From Globomyces pollinis-pini (lineage: Eukaryota > Chytridiomycota > Chytridiomycetes > Rhizophydiales > Globomycetaceae), in the NCBI GenBank assembly GCA_025399215.1, contig MU621213.1:1847-50656 (forward strand): DNA of 48,810 nt, read 5' to 3'. This document shows, piece after piece, positions 45,154-48,810 of this stretch (positions are counted from its first letter, which is position 1; every line of letters starts with the position of its first letter). Under the pieces are notes generated by a model that was not told where the DNA came from, did no database searches, and saw nothing but the letters and a program-made list of their open reading frames with translations. Made by a program: the position numbers and the translations under genes.

Positions 45154-46431
45154 TCATAATTTTGAAGTTTGATTAACTCGTATAACAACTTTCCCCCAAG
45201 TATCTCTACCTCCTAGTGCCATCAAAGCTTCTGGAACATTTTCTAGCCCATCAAAAACCTTTCGGAACACTGTTGCCTTCAACTGACCTTTCTCAATTAA
45301 TCCAAGAATTCCTTTCAATCAAAATTACCATTTTCAAATACCTATTGTAAGCGTTTTTCGGCTTATCTACCTTTCCATACTTGCGATACAGTTTCTGGTT
45401 TGTTGATTGTATTTCCTCCCCAAAAGACTCCCATAATAGAGCATTGTTTGAGTAACAGCTTGTTCATCGCTATCTTTTCAATCTTTCCAGCTGCAAATCC
45501 AACAACTAATATTCTACCTTCAAATTTGATCACTTTTAAAGAAGAATCAATCAGTCCAACAGGATCGTAAATCACGTCACATCCCTTTCCTTTCAAAAGT
45601 CAACACTGATATAGGTACCTTTAGTGATGGTCTTGACTTCCTTTATCCAATCTGTTGTCGCATAGTTGATTGCTACATCTGCCCCAAAGTGTTTACATAC
45701 ATCCAGTTTCTCTTGAGTGGAAGCTGTAGCGATCACAAATGCACCAGCAGCTTTTGCCATTTGAACAGCCATCAGTCCAACACCACCAGCTCCTGCATGT
45801 ACCTTTCAAAAAATCAATACGCCTTAATCATACCAATACAGTTTCTCCCTTTTGTACTTTAGCCCGTAAGAAAATAGCCAAATAACTAGTTGGTGCAGTA
45901 CTATGGATGTTATTCAAAAAGGTATTACATGAAGAGTGTACTGGCTTCTTCAAATGAAAATCCTTTAGGAATAGGCAATAGGGGTGGGTTTTTAGCATCC
46001 ACTGTAATAAATTCCGCATAAGATCCTTGAGAACCTCCAAAAACTCTATCACCAACCTACCATTACCTCACAGCCCAATCCACTTACTTTATAATTTGAG
46101 CCAATCGGAGCCTTAGTAACAATTCCTATACATGAATGACACTGTCATACCTGCAAATTCATAACCAGCTATCCAAGGAAATGGTGGTTGAGTTTGATAT
46201 TTTCCTTGAATTTGAAGAATATCAAAGAAGTTGGCAGCAGTAGCAATAACTTTGATTACAATTCCTATGTTTATCAAAACTCCTTTGATTATACCATTGG
46301 TTGGTGTAGGAACATCAATGACTTTCAAGTCATTTGGAGTCTAATTGATTAATAAATTGATATAAGAACCTAATAGATTAGAATTGATTTAGTTCAACTT
46401 TGACATATTGCTGGATTTGGATTGCTTTCAT
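45154..46431 (-). CDS. NAD(P)H:quinone oxidoreductase, zinc-free MDR family
   Basis: Likely a cytosolic or mitochondrial NADPH-dependent quinone/enone reductase of the zeta-crystallin type. Nine exons: 46399-46431, 46295-46340, 46151-46264, 46088-46125, 45929-46056, 45834-45900, 45619-45802, 45371-45589, 45154-45311 (328 aa); introns 58, 30, 25, 31, 28, 31, 29, 59 nt. Hallmarks: AANFFDILQIQGKYQ, PFPWIAGYEFAG, VFGGSQGSYAEF, the nucleotide-binding VHAGAGGVGLMAVQMAK, FGADVAINY, GCDVIYDPVG and GRILVVGFAAGKI. The catalytic-zinc cysteine/histidine ligands are absent, as expected for this subfamily. Fits fungal 'Zta1-like' proteins in length. Confidence 0.93.
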
Positions 46432-46456
46432 GATAAGTAAAAAATGTCGGATTTGT

Positions 46457-46708
46457 TCATTGAAGTAAAATGTTCAACGGCCGATCTGCCAAGAACTCAA
46501 GGCCGACATCAACCATACTCGTGATACAACCTTCATGAGGTTGATAATCAGATTTAACACCCTGAACGTGATGAAACAACCCAGATTTTTTTCCTTGTTC
46601 CATCACCATTGAAACAGTTTCAGCAAGACAATGGTCCTTGTTGTAGGATGAGCCAATTCGGGTATAAATTGTATGACAAACCCCATTTAATTTTAATTTC
46701 ATGTTCAT
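46457..46708 (-). CDS. Small protein, unknown, head-to-head overlap with the next gene
   Basis: A single frame of 83 codons from ATG at 46708, with ordinary codon use and a non-repetitive sequence (TIYTRIGSSYNKDHCLAETV, SGLFHHVQGVKSDYQPHEGC, VGLEFLADRP). No family recognised. Its ATG overlaps the ATG region of the plus-strand membrane protein (46701) and its stop lies 25 bases before the quinone reductase start. That is extremely tight, so it may be spurious or only partly coding. Confidence 0.35.
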   Translation of the reverse strand: MNMKLKLNGVCHTIYTRIGSSYNKDHCLAETVSMVMEQGKKSGLFHHVQGVKSDYQPHEGCITSMVDVGLEFLADRPLNILLQ

Positions 46709-47423
46709 GTTAGAATTAGAATCATTATCTGATTCAGTGACCAATCATACTCTATTCGTGTCTCGTGTGTCTACAACTATCTTCTTTGTGTCATGGATTC
46801 TATGGAGACTAGCTACTGAAGGTTGGAGATACTTGTTTTTCTTGACAAATTGGAATTGGATTCTCAATTCTGTTTACTTTGCAATCTCATCATTGTACTG
46901 TTATTCTGTTATCCATCAATCAAAAATGAGACATATATTGAAATCTATTCATATTATTATGTTTGCGGTAGTGATGACAATATCGTGGATTGTGGCATTT
47001 GGATTTTGGACTTTATTATCAAAATCGGTGGTGGATCCAAACAGATTGGTAACTGAACGAATGATATCAGCTCTCGCACACATCTTAAATCTAATATTTC
47101 CCATTTTTGATTTGTTTTTATGCAAAACAACGCTGGAATATTATCAAGTTGTGTATCCAATCATTGCACTGCTCATGTACATGGTGTTGGTAATTTTTGG
47201 ACATGGTTTATACAAGACTTTATGGCCTTATCCATTTATGAAGTCCTTAAATGGAGGTGAAGCTGGTATCAATTGGGCTCCTATGGTTGGATTAGGCCTT
47301 GGAGTAGTTGTTGCTGGTGTACTATTCTATATTCTTGCATTATCACTCATTAGATTACGCCAACACGTTAATAAGTCTAAACGAATGGATCCAAAATTGC
47401 CAATGACACAAGCTATATTCTAA
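46701..47423 (+). CDS. Multi-pass membrane protein, FAR-17a/AIG1-like
   Basis: Uninterrupted 240 codons. About six membrane helices are visible (VSTTIFFVSWILWRL; FFLTNWNWILNSVYFAISSL; IIMFAVVMTISWIVAFGFW; LAHILNLIFPIFDLFL; YYQVVYPIIALLMYMVLVIF; WAPMVGLGLGVVVAGVLFYILAL). The blocks LFFLTNWN, HILNLIFPIFDLFL and WPYPFM resemble the FAR-17a/AIG1 family, some members of which are fatty-acid-ester hydrolases. The Thr and His thought to be catalytic in that family have plausible counterparts, but I cannot align them with confidence. A second ATG lies two codons in. It is one of the few intronless genes here. The middle of it is duplicated at the window end. Confidence 0.72.
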   Translation: MFMLELESLSDSVTNHTLFVSRVSTTIFFVSWILWRLATEGWRYLFFLTNWNWILNSVYFAISSLYCYSVIHQSKMRHILKSIHIIMFAVVMTISWIVAFGFWTLLSKSVVDPNRLVTERMISALAHILNLIFPIFDLFLCKTTLEYYQVVYPIIALLMYMVLVIFGHGLYKTLWPYPFMKSLNGGEAGINWAPMVGLGLGVVVAGVLFYILALSLIRLRQHVNKSKRMDPKLPMTQAIF

Positions 47424-47712
47424 ATATGTTTTTCTAAACCCCACTATTTAATTAAATAAAAAATATTTTGTTAACCAGATAAATTATGAATCAGTTTTCG
47501 CAGATACCGAAACTTCTTTAATGACAAATAACAATTGGGCTAAACTGTTACAAATCAAATTACCAATTGACTGTGTCATAACTTAACCCTATGGAAAGGC
47601 ATTTATCAACTGCAATGTCAAATTCGATGGTAGAGAAAGTTTAGTTTATGTAATTCTGCTCCAAATTCGATTGGTCGAGAAAATTTAGTTTATGTAAATT
47701 CTGCTCATCCAG
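47424..47712. other. Intergenic, contains a short direct repeat
   Basis: 289 bases between convergent genes. Apart from the two-copy direct repeat annotated separately I see no gene or RNA. Confidence 0.5.
47619..47706 (+). repeat. Two-copy tandem direct repeat, ~44 bases each
   Basis: Units at 47619-47661 and 47662-47706 share CAAATTCGAT-GG and TTTAGTTTATGTAA-TTCTGCTC with a few indels and substitutions. It is non-coding and lies just downstream of the membrane-protein gene. Confidence 0.85.
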
Positions 47713-48051
47713 TTAAACAGAAACTTCAAGTCTGTGTAGATTTTGAGCGTAATCTTTTATAGGGATGCAAAGAATATAAGAGGGCACTTTGTGTTTTGGA
47801 TGTGACTTCCATTCAGGAGTGGTGTTGATTGGTCCACCAGTTCCAGGTAGAGAAAGTGTAGAAACGATGGGCATGACTTTTTTGAATTCCTCTTTAGCAA
47901 TCACTTCGTTTAAAGGCTGATCACCAATTCCAGCAACCAACACAATAATAGCAAATGTCGGAACTACTGGTATTTCGGTCACAATAGAGTCATAGTCACG
48001 TTGAACATCAACAACAATGCAAGGTCTTTCTGTAGTGTTCTTGTAAAGCAT
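47713..48051 (-). CDS. Unknown protein, probably 5'-truncated
   Basis: Open from ATG at 48051 to TAG at 47713 (112 codons). The same frame stays open upstream without an ATG to 48123, where it meets a TAA formed by the left end of the inverted repeat. Features: ERPCIVVDVQRDYDSIVTEI, a hydrophobic FAIIVLVAGIGD, LSLPGTGGPINTTPEW and YILCIPIKDYAQNL. No family recognised. The frame running into the repeat suggests that the original N-terminus was lost when the repeat arose or inserted. Confidence 0.42.
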   Translation of the reverse strand: MLYKNTTERPCIVVDVQRDYDSIVTEIPVVPTFAIIVLVAGIGDQPLNEVIAKEEFKKVMPIVSTLSLPGTGGPINTTPEWKSHPKHKVPSYILCIPIKDYAQNLHRLEVSV

Positions 48052-48123
48052 TGATTCCTCCAATTTCAATGCAAGGGTTGAAATGTCAAGATTAGTTGAA
48101 GGATGTTCAACTGGAGTTGAGGG

Positions 48124-48473
48124 TTACTCGGGGTTCTGAATAAGTACATTCAACTCTAGAAGAACTGGGAAGAAATACCGGAGGATTACTACCTAAAACC
48201 CAAGAACGGCGGCCTCTCTCTAACTATTACGTTGCTATCAACCAGAGCAAATTGATGAAGAAATATCTAACACCAGTTGGCAGAAGGAGGTTCAACTGGA
48301 GTTTAGGACGTGCTGCCAACTGGTGTTAGATATTTCTTCAACAATTTGCTCTGGTTGATAGGAACATAATAGTAGTTGAGAGAGGCCGCCGTTCTTTTAG
48401 GTAGTAATCTTCCGGTATTTCTTCCAAGTCTAGTTTTCTTCTAGAATTGAATGTATGCAGAACCCCGAGTAAG
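48124..48473. repeat. Large inverted repeat (foldback / MITE-like)
   Basis: The left arm 48124-48283 and right arm 48313-48473 are reverse complements with scattered mismatches and small indels (nearly 90% by eye). They are separated by a 29-base spacer. Outer ends read TTACTCGGGGTTCTG and CAGAACCCCGAGTAA. Inner ends read CACCAGTTGGCAG and CTGCCAACTGGTG. The spacer contains GTTCAACTGGAGTT, which also occurs just outside the left arm at ~48105-48118. No transposase frame is present. A transcript would fold into a ~160-bp hairpin. Confidence 0.88.
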
Positions 48474-48725
48474 CTCTTATTGGTTCTTTGTATCTTCTAT
48501 CAGTCCACTAAGTTCTTTCATTTTATCGATTTTAACTCTTGCTGGTGTGCCCACCTACTGAACGTTTAAGAATCTCTTTGTGGCCATGTTTAAAAAGAAA
48601 GGATTTAAAAAAGCTTAATTGTTAATTATTCCAATCCGTACGGTTTATTTCAGATCATTACCAATGGCTTAATTATTTTGAAACTCTTTAGAAAGATTGT
48701 CAGTCAGAATGATCGCATTATAGAC
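48474..48725. other. Flank of the inverted repeat, unresolved coding potential
   Basis: 252 bases. On the minus strand an ATG at about 48586 (MATKRFLNV) and a following open stretch (GTPARVKIDKMKELSGLIED) end in TAA right at the inverted-repeat boundary. They are in different frames and no credible intron joins them. It may be a gene fragment. Confidence 0.35.
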
Positions 48726-48810
48726 TTTTGATTTGTTTTTATGCAAAACAACGCTGGAATATTATCAAGTTGTGTATCCAATCATTGCACTGCTCATGTA
48801 CATGGTGTTG
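48726..48810 (+). repeat. Exact partial copy of the 46701 membrane-protein gene
   Basis: Bases 48726-48810 are identical over all 85 positions to 47105-47189, the codons around FDLFLCKTTLEYYQVVYPII, and run to the last base of the window. The sequence before 48726 is unrelated. The copy is on the same strand and starts mid-gene with no start codon. It is either a recent partial duplication or an assembly overlap. Confidence 0.92.

Overview
The window looks like nuclear DNA of a fungus, most likely an early-diverging (zoosporic or zygomycete-grade) lineage. It is AT-rich and gene-dense. It encodes fungal-type proteins: a Skt5/Chs4-type chitin synthase regulator, a velvet-domain regulator, a Sip3/Lam-type lipid-transfer protein and a cytochrome-b5 front-end desaturase. 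I cannot name the species. Almost every gene is split by GT-AG introns that are mostly 24-35 nt long. I joined exons by hand, requiring GT...AG ends, a consistent reading phase through to the stop, and agreement with remembered family sequence. The resulting 103 introns are the basis of the gene models. Start codons are less certain than stops and splice sites.

Layout. 1-3202 (+): the tail of an unknown gene, then a Ras guanine-nucleotide exchange factor. 3333-8359 (-): SKT5/CHS4, GPN3 and a small velvet protein. 8360-11178 (+): a tRNA-like remnant, a Sel1-repeat protein and the oligosaccharyltransferase subunit WBP1/OST48. 11227-29660 (-): one long same-strand block with a Gly/Asn-rich membrane SH3 protein, EFL1, a small coiled-coil protein, a BAR-PH-GRAM-VASt-VASt protein, and a tandem array of four receptor-like membrane SH3 proteins. 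30280-35003: an RNaseK/V-ATPase f-like protein (+), a desaturase (-), SBDS/SDO1 (-) and an unknown basic protein (-). 35452-41640 (+): a Nup214/Nup159-type nucleoporin that also carries three RanBP2-type zinc fingers. 42282-47423: a sixth membrane SH3 protein, a repeat protein of unknown function, several very small genes, a quinone oxidoreductase and a multi-pass membrane protein. 47424-48810: repeat-rich, with a 350-bp inverted repeat beside a possibly truncated gene and an exact partial copy of the 46701 gene running off the window.

How genes may work together. The window holds six single-pass membrane proteins with cytosolic SH3 domains. It also holds a Skt5-like protein whose N-terminus has two canonical SH3-ligand motifs (PPLPPR), and a RasGEF. 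This suggests, as an untested inference, a cell-surface system linking extracellular cues to polarity and wall synthesis. EFL1 and SBDS, the two factors that together release eIF6 from new 60S subunits, are both present about 15 kb apart. The remaining genes are mostly housekeeping: nuclear pore, N-glycosylation, RNA polymerase II assembly, sterol/lipid transport and lipid desaturation.
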